Source: Corbicula japonica
Taxonomy: Eukaryota > Mollusca > Bivalvia > Venerida > Cyrenidae
Length of the DNA stretch: 64,000 nucleotides
Direction: 5' to 3'
Assembly: GCA_038501625.1 (NCBI GenBank)
Contig: JAZAYU010000178.1
Location: 1 to 64,000, forward strand
The notes under the pieces were generated by a model. That model saw only the letters and a list, made by a program, of their open reading frames with translations. It searched no databases and was not told where the DNA came from. A program made the translations under genes and the position numbers. Of the stretch, positions 24,090-36,116 are shown one piece after another (the stretch's first letter is position 1; each line of letters starts with the position of its first letter).

Positions 24090-26208
24090 AACATAATATT
24101 AAGTGTCCTGAATGTTTACTTGACACATAAAAACGCGCAAGTCACCGCAAACAGTTCGTCTAAAACACAAGAATTGAAGTTATGTTTATAATCACGTTAC
24201 AGAGATAAATCAACAATGCGATATTGTGAAAACTTTTTGCAAAATTTGTTTTAAATAACTCGGGTTTGAAGTCATATTCGATCACTGTTGTTTGTCACTA
24301 TGTCGAATAGAAATCGTCTGACTGTTCGAGACTTACCGAATACTTATCAATTGTACAACTATTGATGATTTCTTTTGCTGTAAATAAATGGAAAAAGCGA
24401 TGTATTAAGGCTAACTTTAGTTTTGTTTTGACAGAAAACGACCATTCAAACTTTACCAAACTGGTGTCTTTACTTGCAATATAGCTGCCTATATAAGCAA
24501 ATACTTTTGCAAATCAATAAAACTTAATAAAACTTGTTTCTGGTGCATAACTGCTAGATTCAATAATTTATACTGTGCCACTAGCTTCGTTTTCTTTTAT
24601 GTGTTTGCATACAACATTGCAGTTTAGGTATTAAGGTAAAAGTACCACGACGGCAAATTGTAAAAGTACAAGTAGCGGCAATATTATGTTTTGCCACTGA
24701 CCGCTCCAAGGAGACAACCCTCCACGTTTGTTCGTTGTGTCTACTTTAAATTGATCGTACTGTAAACGTCTGTCTTTCTCTGTTATTTCTGGCTGTACGG
24801 AGAAGCGCGTGAAAAATATTGCAGACTCGGTTTGATTGAGCATATTCAAGAACAATATTGGAAATGCATATTCACTGTCGTGATCGAGCACCGGCACGGT
24901 CTTTTCGGGCACCGGTATTGTCATACAATATGGCGGACTGTTTACCATCTGAAAGGTATGTGTATAGATTTTACTTCACTGAATAGATCACATACTATTT
25001 CCTACGTTGTTAATTCATTGCATCATTTATGAAATCACATATGTAACAAATGCATATGTTTTTGATATTGGAAAAGCTTTGATTGTTTCAAAATTCGAGT
25101 CTAATTTGGCGGTTTGACAGAATGCAAATTTGAACCGAGAGATGTGATTTGTATTGGGCAATACTTTTTATAGAACAACTGATCCGCAACAGCTTCAACT
25201 GTGATGACTTCTTATTGTAATCTTCTTCAAAATCAATCAGTCCCAATCCTTTAAAATGGTTGGGATATTGTAAACTGGCTTACTTTCTGTTTTGACCATA
25301 CACCGGTATGGTCAGCACGCACCGGTTCAAGAATTCCGTCAAATTGTACAGATTGTTGATAAAAAGGCACCGGTTCGGTCACATTTTACATTTTGTATAC
25401 GGTTCAGTCTCCATTATTTCTTCCTAAATGATATCTCTATGGTACTACATTTTTAAATATAAATGTTTATTTTCTGAAACACAAAGCAAAATTTAAGAGA
25501 GAGAGGTATTTTAAGGGTTGACTGTTATCGAACATTTTAGTGTATTTCGGATACGGTAAGTTATTACTCTACACGAATTACACAGAGGATTTCATATGAT
25601 GACATCTTCTGCAAAGTTCATAAGTGTCAATAAAATTAAATTAAATTTACATCTTAATGATTATGAAACAAAATGCTTACTTTTATTTATTTTAAAGTAT
25701 ATCGTGATAGTTATTTTTTCAGAGACAGCAACTTTGATATAGAAGCAGATCAAGAAGAAGGCGGAAAAGAAAGCTAGGAAAGATTACCAAAACAGAAGAT
25801 CCAGTGAGAAGACAGGCAACAGAGAGAAAATCCCATAAGGCAAGAAGATATGTGCGCCGTGGCAGAATATAAATTGATAAATTGTAAAAAAATTAAATGT
25901 GTGTACATGTAGCTCACACTGGATTATATTTTCAATCAAGGAGGACAGTTTTTTTTCTCGAATAAACATTAATTCTTTCTACTTAACAAAACATTGCTGT
26001 TAAGTGTTAATTGCGTCTTGCGTCAGAAGATATTATCATCGGAAAATATTTTGAACATAATAAACAACTGATAAACGTCGGCCTAATGTTTTACGGTTCT
26101 TTCATTAATATGACGTCAAAATGAACAATTGTTTGATTAAAATTTCTAATCATTACTTCTCTTATGTAATGCGTTGCTTTGCAGTTTTAAGAAATATATA
26201 AAAATTTA

Positions 26209-26663
26209 GGCCAGAGAAAAAAAATAAGATTCTCATCCGGATTTTGAGAAAAAAAAACGGGGAGGGTGGACACTTTCTAATTTTGATTTTTTATTAACGA
26301 AATACCAGAGAGCAGAAGTAAAATGGCATTTATAGTTACAAAAACCTTTGGTGAAGAATATTGGTCCATCTTTTCAATTTCTTCCAAAATATCATGAAAA
26401 AGATGCCCCTTGGTGCCTATTCTTCCTTGAAAAGCCATACCAGTCTTTAATAGTGACACTATCACCTTCGGAAAGCTATGAAATGATGAACAATTTATTT
26501 TAATTTTGTCGGCCATGTTTTTTCCATATCCGGGATGGTCTGAAACTCGTTCTTTCCGGAACAGAATATGTTCAGATTTTTTTACCAAAAAATTTTTGGG
26601 GGACGGGTGGTTTTGGACAGGAGCGGGCGGGGATGAGAATCTAAAATATTTTTTTCGATTGCC
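26209..26663. mobile_element. PIF/Harbinger-like MITE, copy 1
   Basis: Ends GGCCAGAGAAAAAAAATAAG and ...TTTTTTTCGATTGCC, with inner inverted motifs GATTCTCATCC / GGATGAGAATC. Flanked by TTA at 26206-26208 and 26664-26666. Length 455 bp. A 103-codon frame on the - strand (26277-26588) spans most of the interior. The second copy at 46361-46832 does not preserve it cleanly. Confidence 0.7.
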
Positions 26664-26750
26664 TTAAGTCAGTGTATTTTTGTCCATTGTCTAGTTAAAG
26701 GTTTCACATTTGTGGTGTTTGGGGACTTCACAAAGATCTCTTTCCTCTGT

Positions 26751-27458
26751 TTAAGGGCTTATCACACTCCTCCCAAGTTTGTTCACCGATAAAAAGATAA
26801 TTATCAAAATCTCCATAACGGCAAAATGACATTCAATGAAACTTTGCACAAATGAGTGTTACTAATGTATCTTCATTTTGCATATGGTAACACACGTTAG
26901 AACAGTAAAGAAAAATAGCGAGATCTAAAAATTCCCTGAACTTCTATTTAGATAAATTCTCAAAAACTAAACAACACAAAACATCATTTTAAATGCCCAC
27001 ATGAGTAATATGATACTGACAACACTGTCTTATGTCCTCGTGACTTACATATGTAAACTTTATGAGATATTAGTAAAAGTGTGTTTGACCTTCAATTTCC
27101 AGGTTGCTTCCTGGTCGCGTAAACGGATGACAATTATTGATTTAGCTTTAAGTAGTTGAAAGTTCTTTACAAAGTACACAATATTTTCTTGTCAGTATCA
27201 TAACACTCATTTGGGAATATAAAATTATGTTTTGTATTGCTTAGTTTTTGTGAATTTATCTAAATAGAATCTGAACTAATATTTAGGTCTAACTTTTTTT
27301 TTTACTTTTCTAACGTGTCTTACTGTATGCAAATAAAGATACCTTAGTAACATTCATTTGTGCAAAGTTTCATTGAACGGCATTTTGCCGTTATTGAGAT
27401 TTTGATAATTTTCTTTTTATCGATGAACAAAGTGGGGATGAGTGTGGTAAGCCCTTAA
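26751..27458. mobile_element. TTAA-flanked element with long inverted repeats, copy 1
   Basis: Bounded by TTAA at 26751-26754 and 27455-27458. Ends GGGCTTATCACACTC and GAGTGTGGTAAGCCC. The arms pair over roughly 300 bases (AACGGCAAAATGACATTCAA versus TTGAACGGCATTTTGCCGTT). No coding. TTAA duplications are made by piggyBac and Kolobok transposases. Nested inside the 24873-29084 element. Confidence 0.75.
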
Positions 27459-29504
27459 CTCTATAATTGATATATATTTTAACAGTTACACAGATATTTG
27501 ATCCCAATCGGTAATTTCTGTGTAAACGGCCATCGGTGATGGGCAAGTGTTCAATTGCTTAAACAAACATTTCATGTGTTGCTGATAGGTGATATCTGTT
27601 GTAGACAGGTTGGCAATGTTTTTTTTTGTTATAAAAACTTGCATTTTCACAATAGCAGTTGATTGGTGGAAAACAGGTGACCAATTGGTGATATTGATGT
27701 TAAATACGTTGTCGTCGGTTCACTCCATAATTTGTCTAAAAACTATCGATCAATCAACGAATGCTCTGTGTAACTGGGATGTCACATAGACCGGTAATTA
27801 GGTAAAAAGAGCCGGTCGGAGTAACGATTTCTTGACGGAGGAACGAACAGACGGACTTGGGGATAACTCCATAATCTCCAGTTCTTGCAAAAAATGAAAC
27901 ATATTTGAATTCTTAAGTTTAATTTATTTAATATTTTGCTAACATTGTGAGATCATTTTCGCAGTATAATAAGTACTACTAATCACAGTCATCTTCCTGT
28001 TTGATGATGTTTCCTATAATACTTTTTCACTTTCATCTTGATCAGTTTTCTGTATGGAAGTTGTGATCTCTGGATAATAAAGAAACAAGACTTTTAAGTT
28101 AATATAAGTAATATTTTTATGAACTGAATTATTAAAATGTTAACACGGACGAATGCAAATCCATCGTTAAAATTAAAATACTATTTCCTTTATTTTAATA
28201 TTTTAGCAATATTGAATAAGAATACGAACTTCGTGTATATATAATGGAGACATCTCTGATATCGTCGTCGTGCGTCTCGATTGTGCAAGTCATGATGTTG
28301 GGCACGATGTCGTAGGATTGACACTGTTGAACTTTGCAGAAGATGTCATCATATGAAATCCTCTGAAATTTAAATGTATAATTTGTGTAGAGTGATAACC
28401 TACCTTATCCGGAATAAACCAATATGTTCGATAATAGTCAACCCTTAAAATACCTCTCTCATAAATTTTGCTGTTGTGTTTCAGAAAATAAACATTTATA
28501 TTTAAAAATATAGTACCATAGAGGTATCTTTTAGGAAGAAATAATGGAGACTGAACCGTATACAAAATGTAAAATGTGACCGAACCGGTGCCTTTTTATC
28601 AACAATCTGTACAATTTGACGGAATTCTTGAACCGGTGCGTGCTGACCATACCAGTGTATGGTCAAAACAGAAAGTAAGCCAGTTTACAGTATCCTAACA
28701 TTTTTAAAGGATTGGGTCAGATGGATTTTGAAGAAAAATACAATAAGAAGTCATCACAGTTGAAGCTGTTGTGGATCAGTTGTTCTATAAAAAGTATTGC
28801 CCAAACAAATCACATCTCTCGGTTCAAATTTGCATTCTGTCAAACCGCCAAATTAGACTCGAATTTTGAAACAATCAAAGCTTTTCCGATATCAAATGCA
28901 TATGCATTTGTTACATATATGATTTCATAAATGATGCAATGAATTGACAGTTTAGGAAATGGTATGTGATCTATAAAGTGAAGTAAAATCTATACACATA
29001 CCTTTCAGATGGTAAACAGTCCGCCATATTGTATGACAATACCGGTGCCCGAAAAGACCGTGCCGGTGCTCGATCACGACAGTGATATTACTATTCACGA
29101 CATTTAGCCCCTGTTTGACCGGTAAAGATAATGCAAAATTAATACACCAATTTAGAGAATAAGCAGTTGATATTTGACTTAATAAAAAGTGAAATATGCT
29201 TCTCTGTTTTCCATTTCGTAACCTTGTTCAAAATAAAACACAAGATCCAAATTCAATTTCAACATTTAATTTGGACAATCGCTCTGATAACAAGTGGGTA
29301 TACTGAATGAACTCTATAAATTTACCATTTGCAATGAAATAATAGATTCTCTATACATACATTTCTATATATATCATTGGCAACAAATAACGTACAAATT
29401 ACCTAAACAAATGCATGATATGACCATGCAAAGTCATAAATCAGTTCATGAATATCTGAATTCGTTGGCTATAAGCTGAAAGATTTTATAAATATAAACA
29501 AGAA

Positions 29505-30293
29505 ATATCTTTTAAAAAAGATAAACGGCGTTGATGGAAAAGATTTTTTTAAATAAGAAAGAAAGAAATAAAGAGCGTGCAAAAATTTCGTCTGATGATA
29601 ATACGTCGATTAAAGAAGAATGTCTAATGTTAACTGTTCATTTATTCAGTTTCAATAAAATACCTCTTGTAGAGTTAGTACTAATGACGAATAAATGTTA
29701 TTAAAATACAATAAATGAAAATAATGACAACTTGTTACAGGAGCGAAATCTACCAACTTTTACGTAAATTAACTTTAAAAAAAAGTGTCCCTCCCGAGTA
29801 TTGAACCCGGGGCATCCGCTTGAGAGGCGAGTGTGATAACCACTACACCAAGGCGATTTGCATGTCTGGACTTGAAATTAACAATCAGTATCAAAGGAAC
29901 TAGAAAGGAACCAGTAAGAACCAGAAATATCTGCACTTCTCTGTCGTTTTACACTGTGTATTGTACTCGAGTGTTTACCTGACACCCATGAATATTCCAT
30001 TTAAAATCGTATTTAAGCCATCAATTGACTTAACTGGTTATTTATACCGTAAATATCTTTTTCTCCAATACAATTATCGCTTTTAAAAACGAAAATGCCC
30101 GAACATATAAGTGCCATGTAAATACTAACACACAATATAAAAATCGTTACGGTAATCATTAACGAGTCCCACTAATAACCAATCAAAATAATCTATTTGA
30201 TTTTCCCGCTGCATAATAAGTTTTATTTACAATATTTCATTCGTCGAAAAACTAGGTCAAAAGTGAGCTTAGACAGCTAACGCCGAAAAAATC
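29505..30293 (+). repeat. ~0.8-kb dispersed repeat with tRNA-Glu-like segment, copy A
   Basis: Runs from TTTTAAAAAAGATAAACGGC to GACAGCTAACGCCGAAAAAA. Two further copies occur, at 43190-43990 (opposite orientation) and 48650-49573. The A-run at one end suggests retrotransposition, but the tRNA-like part is internal and antisense to that tail, unlike a classic SINE. Confidence 0.7.
29786..29857 (-). tRNA. tRNA-Glu(CTC)-like pseudogene in repeat copy A
   Basis: On the - strand: box A TGGTGTAGTGG, anticodon loop CTCTCAA (CTC, T33 and A37 present), T arm CCGGG-TTCAATA-CTCGG, 3' acceptor strand GAGGGAC and A73. The 5' acceptor strand ATCGCCT does not pair with it, so it is probably not a functional tRNA. 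Confidence 0.55.
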
Positions 30294-30454
30294 AGTTTGT
30301 ACACTTCGGTAACCGAAAGATGAATGACAACCTTGCGATATACAGCACGAATCTCTCGTGCGAAACTGCCATCTAGCGGTCACTTTATTACAAACAAGGT
30401 AAATAAATTTTCAACTTATTCGTACCGTAAACTTAGAAACCTATGTCAATTATA

Positions 30455-30850
30455 ACCAAACAAGTAGGGAGGAAAATATAGCCTATGTTTATCAAACGAT
30501 CAATTTTAAATGAGAAACCACAATTAATTAACAAACAAGATAGCCTGAGGGATAACCGCCTTGTAACGGTCATTGGCAAAACAATTTTACAACTGGGGCT
30601 TTTAACCAGATTCTAGTGTGCACTAACCTCATACTTGCCCCAACATGTTTACATACGAACAAACAAGTACAAGTTGATCTAAGTGAAATATCTCCAATCG
30701 AATTACAACTCGCCAAAAGCAAAAGCACAAACATATTAACCATAAAAGCTAATAGCAGGTACTCAATGACCTTACCGCGACCGGAGCCCCATGGAGTCAA
30801 ATCAGCAATAATACGATGGCAGGGATACCATAAACAAATCGAGCTTCAGT
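30455..30850 (+). repeat. R1 fragment
   Basis: Starts at the AAGTAGGGAGGAAAATATAG segment and contains GATAACCGCCTTGTAACGGT and CATACTTGCCCCAACATGTT. Runs to GGGATACCATAAACAAATCG. Followed at 30860-31000 by CGAAGTCGAAGACATAGTTC and CGTACGTGCGTACGTC, text I recall as common bivalve repeat material. Confidence 0.6.
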
Positions 30851-31087
30851 GTTTTTTATTCCCCACGAAGTCGAAGACATAGTTCGTTGCACTCGTCCTT
30901 ACAGCCGTACGTGCGTACGTCCTCCAAATCTTGCGACCATCTTTCCCAGAATTATGGCCCATTGTTATTTTTAGTCACGAAAGTGTGTGGCATCTATAAT
31001 CGTCTATAGTCTTGTATTAATACACCTTTATCAACTTCGCTAAGCGGGATTCTTAACTTTTAGAGCCTACTCAAGGGCCAAATCATC

Positions 31088-32941
31088 CAACAAGAAGAAT
31101 GACTGGGATAGATAAAAAGCTCTGAAGGCCGAGACACAGAGAGAGATGCGCAGAGCCCACAGCAACTTCATGAAAACCACAGTTGACCAGGATCTGACCA
31201 GCAATTCTAAACGTTTCTATTCGTACATAAAGAGCAAAAAGCAGGAACCAGTCGGCATATCGCCTTTACTCAACCAAGATGGCTTTCTTCATAGTAGCAG
31301 TACCAGTAAAGCCGAGATCCTCAATCACCAATTTCACTCAGTCTACACCAGAGAGGACCTCTCCAATATTCCTGATCTTGTCCTAGTAACATCCAGACTA
31401 TGAATCCCATCGACATAACAACTCCTGGCGTCAAGAAACTCTTGAGAAAACTCAAGCCTAACAAAGCCATTGGACCAGACGGCATACCCAACAGATTACT
31501 CATCCTTGCAGCAGACGAACTAGCACCTATTCTGACCTCCATTTTCCAAAAATCATTAGACACAGGATCAGTACCTGCAGACTGGAAGGAAGCCCTGATT
31601 GCTCCTATCTACAAGAAAGGCCCTAGGAACATAGCCTCTAACTACAGGCCAGTTTCACTTACTTCTGTTGTCAGCAAACTTCTAGAACACATAATCTTTA
31701 GTGCTACCATCAAACACTTAGAAACTAACAACATACTCACTCCTAGTCAACACGGATTCCGCTCTAAACGATCTTGTGAGACTCAGCTCATCTCAACCAT
31801 CCAGGGCATAGCAAAGAGCCTTAAATCTGGTAAAGATCGAGTAGACGTTATACTTCTAGATTTTGCTAAAGCTTTCGATAAGGTCCCTTTCCAACGTCTT
31901 CTCCTTAAACTTAACTTTTACGGCATCCGGAACAACACACTCAAATGGATCGCTTCTTTTCTAAGTAACAGAACCCAGCAAGTCCTTGTAGAGGGGAGTA
32001 TATCGGAGAGACTTGAAGTCCTTTCAGGAGTACCCCAGGGAGCAGTGTTGGGACCACTACTCTTTCTCGTTTACATCAACGACCTTCCCTCTGTCTGTCA
32101 ATCTTCACAAGCTAATCTGTTTGCCGACGACACACTTCTGTATAAGCACATCAGGAACGACAACGATGCTGCCAAACTCCAAGAAGACCTCTCTGCTTTA
32201 GAGGACTGGGAATCCAAGTGGCAAATGAGCTTCCACCCAGAGAAATGTACCGTGCTGAGGATCACAACAGGGAGACGCCAATGCCGGCAGACCAGTTACT
32301 ATCTCCATGGTCAGCTCCTCCAAGTTGCCAATGGGGCGAAATACCTCAGCGACGACCTCCAATGGGAAAAGCACACACAGGCAACAGCAGCCAAGGCCTC
32401 CCGTACCCTTGGATTACTCCGTCGTAACCTGAGAGGTTGCAGTAAAGCTGTCCGTGAGACGACTTATATATCAATGGTCCGTCTTACCATGGAATACGCC
32501 GCAGCGTCCTGGGACCCATACAAGGCAGAAGATGTCAAATGCCTTGACAAAGTCCAGCGCCGTGCGGCCAGATATGTCGTCAACAACTACACAGACAGGA
32601 CCCCAGGATGTGTCACTGCAATGGTCAGTCAACTTGGATGGGAACCGCTCCAAGAACGCCGTAGAATATTGTGACTGACCATGCTCTTTAAGATCACCCA
32701 CAACCTAGTGGACATCCCAGAGGCAACACAGATTGTCAAAGCCAGCGACAGACGGACCAGAGGTGTCAACAGACTTTTCCTCCCCTACACAAACGTCACT
32801 GTGTACAAGCAGTCCTTCTTCCCAAGAACGATACAGGATTGGAATCACCTGCCAACGAAGACCACGGACATCTTGGACATTGAGGCCTTCAAGGCTGCTC
32901 TTCACGCCTCAGTAGCAGCCGTGCCCCTGTCCGCAGCGTAG
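31088..32941 (+). pseudogene. 5'-truncated non-LTR retrotransposon, reverse transcriptase with frameshift and nonsense
   Basis: The reverse transcriptase copies element RNA at a nicked target. Frame 31146-31403 holds the linker before the domain (RAHSNFMKTT, FYSYIKSKKQ). It shifts at about 31400 into a 424-codon frame with the RT motifs KAIGPDGIPNRLL, NYRPVSLTSVVSKLLEHII, HGFRSKRS, DFAKAFDKVPF (catalytic Asp), SGVPQGAVLGPLLFLVYIND and FADD (residues 241-244 of that frame). A TGA at 32672-32674 interrupts the frame, probably from CGA. The same frame continues at 32681-32941 with the C-terminal segment RTIQDWNHLP. The endonuclease domain is missing, as usual for 5' truncation. Motif style suggests the Jockey/CR1/L2 group. 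GC content is visibly higher than in the surroundings. Confidence 0.88.
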
Positions 32942-33029
32942 ACATCTCACGTGTGTACTATAGTTCTAATTGTACATAGCCAAACATACTTTTAATTGTA
33001 CAGCTACCTGGAAACGTGAATGTCTTGCC

Positions 33030-33590
33030 CCAACCAAGTTCCGTGGACAAATTACAATCCAGCTTAAGATTCCTGTCCTGTATAAGGAAGAAGAAAAACT
33101 AGACATTTCAGAACCCCAAACTAGCACAAGTTCAGATTCAAATGAATTTGAAGTTTTAAATCCGGATGATGTCTGCCGTGAAATTAGCCTTCAAGCCAAT
33201 AAACACACTCTGTCCAAAACTAAATCCGATGTGCACAAATTTGAAGATTTAAAGGAGTGCAAAAGCCCATATACGGAATAGATGTTGACCTCCTGGACGA
33301 TTATGTTGCAAATTTTGTCCTCTCTTGCAAGACGAAAAAAGGCAAGGATTACGAAACGTGCAGTATGAGGAGCATTCTAAGTATCCTGGACAGAAAACTT
33401 AAAAGGCACAAATATCCCAATTCCATCATGAAGAGTCAGGTTCCACAGTTCAGCCTATCCCGTGACGCATTCGGAGCCAAGAAGAAAAGCCTGAATAAGA
33501 AAGGCTAGGGTTATAAACCACATGCTGCAAGTCCAATCAACGATGATGAGATTGGAATTCTGTTTCATAAATGCATTTTTAACCAAAGTC
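33030..33590 (+). pseudogene. Crypton-type tyrosine recombinase (DUF3504-like) relic
   Basis: Two overlapping frames plus a read-through tail look like the N-terminal part of Crypton-derived tyrosine recombinases (related domains occur in ZMYM2 and QRICH1). The first frame (to 33281) ends with NKHTLSKTKSDVHKFEDL. A frameshift leads to the second frame (33257-33508) with LDDYVANFVLSCKTKKGKDY, YETCSMRSILSILDRKLKRH and SRDAFGAKKKSL. A TAG at 33506-33508 follows, then the same frame resumes with GYKPHAASPINDDEIGILFH to about 33575. The catalytic half (R...HxxR...Y) is absent. It begins about 90 bases after the LINE stop and is clearly dead. Confidence 0.7.
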
Positions 33591-33654
33591 GTTACTTAAT
33601 GTGCTTTGGCTAAATAACTGCATGCATTTTGGACTAAGAAAAAAGTAATATATG

Positions 33655-34465
33655 CTATGCATATCAGAAATCGCCACACCCACAAAACACAGCCTCCCCA
33701 CGTTGCGAAAAAGAAGAGAGGAAGAGAGAGAGCATGTTTGTTAGAAGTAGCGGCAAAATGCAGTTCAATGAATCGTTCCACAAATAATCGTTATTAATGT
33801 ATCTTTTTTACATACGTTAAAAACAAAGTTAGAACAGAAAAGAAATATGGCTTGACCTAAAACAATCTCTACAATTTTATTAACATACACTCACAAAACA
33901 CACAAAAATTGCAAAGGCCAACGTGAGTATAATCATACATATAGATTTCTATTTTTCTTCTTCGGTCAATTTCACCCAAATGTGGGAGTACATTTTAGTT
34001 TTTCCACTGACCGTTCCAACCCGGTGACATGGTAACGTTTGTTTTGCCCATAAGTCGTCTGGTATGTCTTTTGTCGGTTAAAATGTGTTGTTCTATTATT
34101 ACTTGATTTCCTGCTGGCTGATCTGTAAATGTGTTTGTGGCCATTCTTAACCAATTTCTCTTGTTAACAATGGGTCTAAAACTAGGTCACTATGTCGAAT
34201 GAAAGAAATACATTGTTAAAACAGTAGAGGTCATTTTTCTCTAAAAATTTTGTAATAAACCTTTATTTTTACAGTATCGACCAGATTTTGACATGAACAT
34301 TTAACCATTTTAAAGTTCAGACGGTTTTCACTTTCGTTCATTGTTTGTGGCGTCCATTTTGAAACTGATTATTTTAAACCATGCTCTATTTTCCTCTCTA
34401 CATTTTGGCTGTGTGGGGAGGATGTGTCTGCTTTATGTGGCCGTTCCTGATATGCATATTTCACT
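33655..34465. repeat. R1 fragments in opposite orientations
   Basis: 33655-33735 is the R1 5' end on + (ATGCATATCAGAAATCGCCA...GAAGAGAGGAAGAGAGAG). 33985-34160 and 34320-34465 are R1 on - (CCACTGACCGTTCCAAC; CCTGATATGCATATTTCAC). Between them, 33760-33900 resembles an arm of the TTAA-element family (GGCAAAATGCAGTTCAATGA). Confidence 0.6.
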
Positions 34466-34754
34466 TTTTGTGAACTGTTAGTTCGTAACCTTGTATTATT
34501 ATTTGCCTTTCTTGTGTACGTGAGGAGGTCTATGACTGTTTATGTGGCTACTCCCAACCATTTTCTGATAAGCATTAAAAGTCAGCATGCATACTTATGA
34601 AAAGCTGCAAGGATAAAACGCATCATTCACACACAGCCAAATCTTATAGAAAAAGCCTATATTTTTATTCGACCAACCTTAAACAAATGACACAGGCACA
34701 ATAAACACAATCGAAATGCCGAGAGATAACCTTTTACCAATCAATGAGGGGATA

Positions 34755-35455
34755 TCAGAGTGTGGCTATTCCCGATATGCATGTTATTTCACCAAGACAA
34801 CTTGTACTTGTTTGTTCATATGAGAACTTGTCGGGGCAAGTGTGAAGTTGGTTTACCCTAAAACTCTGGTTATTAACCCATCTATAGTTGATCATTATGC
34901 TTTCCTCTTTTGAGACGGTGGCAGGGTTTAAAGAGTTTATGAAAGTTTATGGGGAAATCTTCTATAAGAACCAAGAAGCTCAATTTGTTTCTTTTTATCC
35001 CTGTCACGATGAACCTGAGTACCTGGAGTTAATTACCAAGAACACGATGTTCTTGGTAATTAACTCCAGGTACTCTGGTCTCGGTAAGGTAATTGAGTAT
35101 CCGCCAATTTGGCTTTGTAATCTTATTAGTTCCAATGTTTTATATGTTTGTGTATTTTGCATGCAACTTTGTTGAGCTGATGTGTGTGTTACCAAGACAA
35201 CTTGTACCTGTGTGTTCATATGAGAACCTGTTTGGGCAAGTATGAAGCTGGTGCACCCGAGACCTGTTTTGCCACTGACCGTTCCAAGGCGAAAACCCCC
35301 CGGGTTCTCTCTTTTGTTACTTGTTCGTGGCGTCTATTTTGAAACTGATAATTGTAATACCATGATCACTTCTCCTCTCTTTTTGGCTGCGTGTCTGAGT
35401 CTGTGTCTGCTGAATGTGACAATCCTGATATGCATATTTCACTTTTTTAAAAGAA
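34755..35455 (-). repeat. R1 copy on - strand, rearranged by a fold-back
   Basis: Reads R1 in reverse (ending CCTGATATGCATATTTCACT at about 35425-35445). The segment is duplicated in head-to-head fashion around 35017-35075. R1 half-copies stand on both sides: GATATGCATGTTATTTCACC at 34776, and GTACCTGGAGTTA on the two strands. Confidence 0.65.
35017..35075. repeat. Perfect 28-bp inverted repeat with 3-base loop
   Basis: GAGTACCTGGAGTTAATTAC... (35017-35044) is the exact reverse complement of 35048-35075, separated only by CGA. It sits inside an R1 copy and marks a snap-back duplication. Confidence 0.9.
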
Positions 35456-36004
35456 AAAATCTGGATATCTTCAAGATTGTCAAAGTACCGAAAATACACA
35501 CTCTTGTGTTACCAGACACTTTATCCGTCGCAATCCAGTTACTGGAAAACCAGATGGAAAAATCCATCTAAAGTTGATAAAGGAAAATTCATAATTAAAT
35601 TGAATGTTTTTCTCAAATAAACTGATATGACACCATGATGAAGCAGAACATATCTGATTATTTTATTCAAGCCGATTTTCTATTTATTCATTTAAAATGA
35701 ATAATTATTTTAATTTGTAACACAACGAACTAATTCTCTTTTTTTGTTTTAGTCACGAAATTATGTCATTACTGAACGTTTTTGTTATTTTGTGGACAAT
35801 TTCACTGTTGTGTACCATTGATCGCGCATTATCCGTTATGTTTTCAAATTAATTCTGTTTTAACAGCTGACATTCCATTCTTAAGAATATCATCTTTGTA
35901 ACACTTGTTAACAACATAGGGGACACTTTATTTATTTAATCGTTATATGTATTTGGCATATGATCACATATGATTACACTTGAATACTGGAGTACTGACT
36001 TTAA

Positions 36005-36116
36005 TCGTTTGTAGCTGCAGAGAAATAATGGCTTTGGTAACGTTTATATTTAATGGGATGGTTACTTTGTAAACAATCATCGCTGTGGTGTACCATTGAG
36101 AGCACTATATATAAAG
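36005..36116 (+). promoter_or_regulatory. Conserved proximal promoter of C1q unit 3
   Basis: CGTTTGTAGCTGCAGAGA, GTAACGTTTATATTTAATGG, GCTGTGGTGTACCATTGAGA and GCACTATATATAAAG, the same block and spacing as at 60590-60700. TATATATAA at 36106-36114 is a strong TATA candidate about 115 bases before the ATG. Confidence 0.65.

Larger units (their letters stand above)
24873..29084. mobile_element. 4.2-kb element with ~770-bp inverted repeats, CACTGTC ends, 5-bp TSD
   Basis: Left terminus CACTGTCGTGATCGAGCACC, right terminus its exact reverse complement. Direct ATATT lies outside both (24868-24872 and 29085-29089). The inverted arms (about 24873-25640 and 28300-29084) are highly similar. Each carries several subterminal CACCGGT/CACCGGC...GGTC motifs, probably transposase-binding repeats. 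The interior holds a Harbinger-like MITE (26209-26663), a TTAA element (26751-27458) and a lysine-rich coding remnant near 25730-25850. No intact transposase. It is inserted in R3 repeat text (GGAAATGCATATT). CAC ends with a 5-bp duplication fit Transib/RAG-like transposons, but CACTA and hAT elements must be excluded. Confidence 0.75.

Noticed and set aside
26277..26588. 103-codon - strand ORF as a host gene
   Set aside because: It lies wholly inside a MITE with clear ends and target duplication, so it is reported only as a possible captured fragment.
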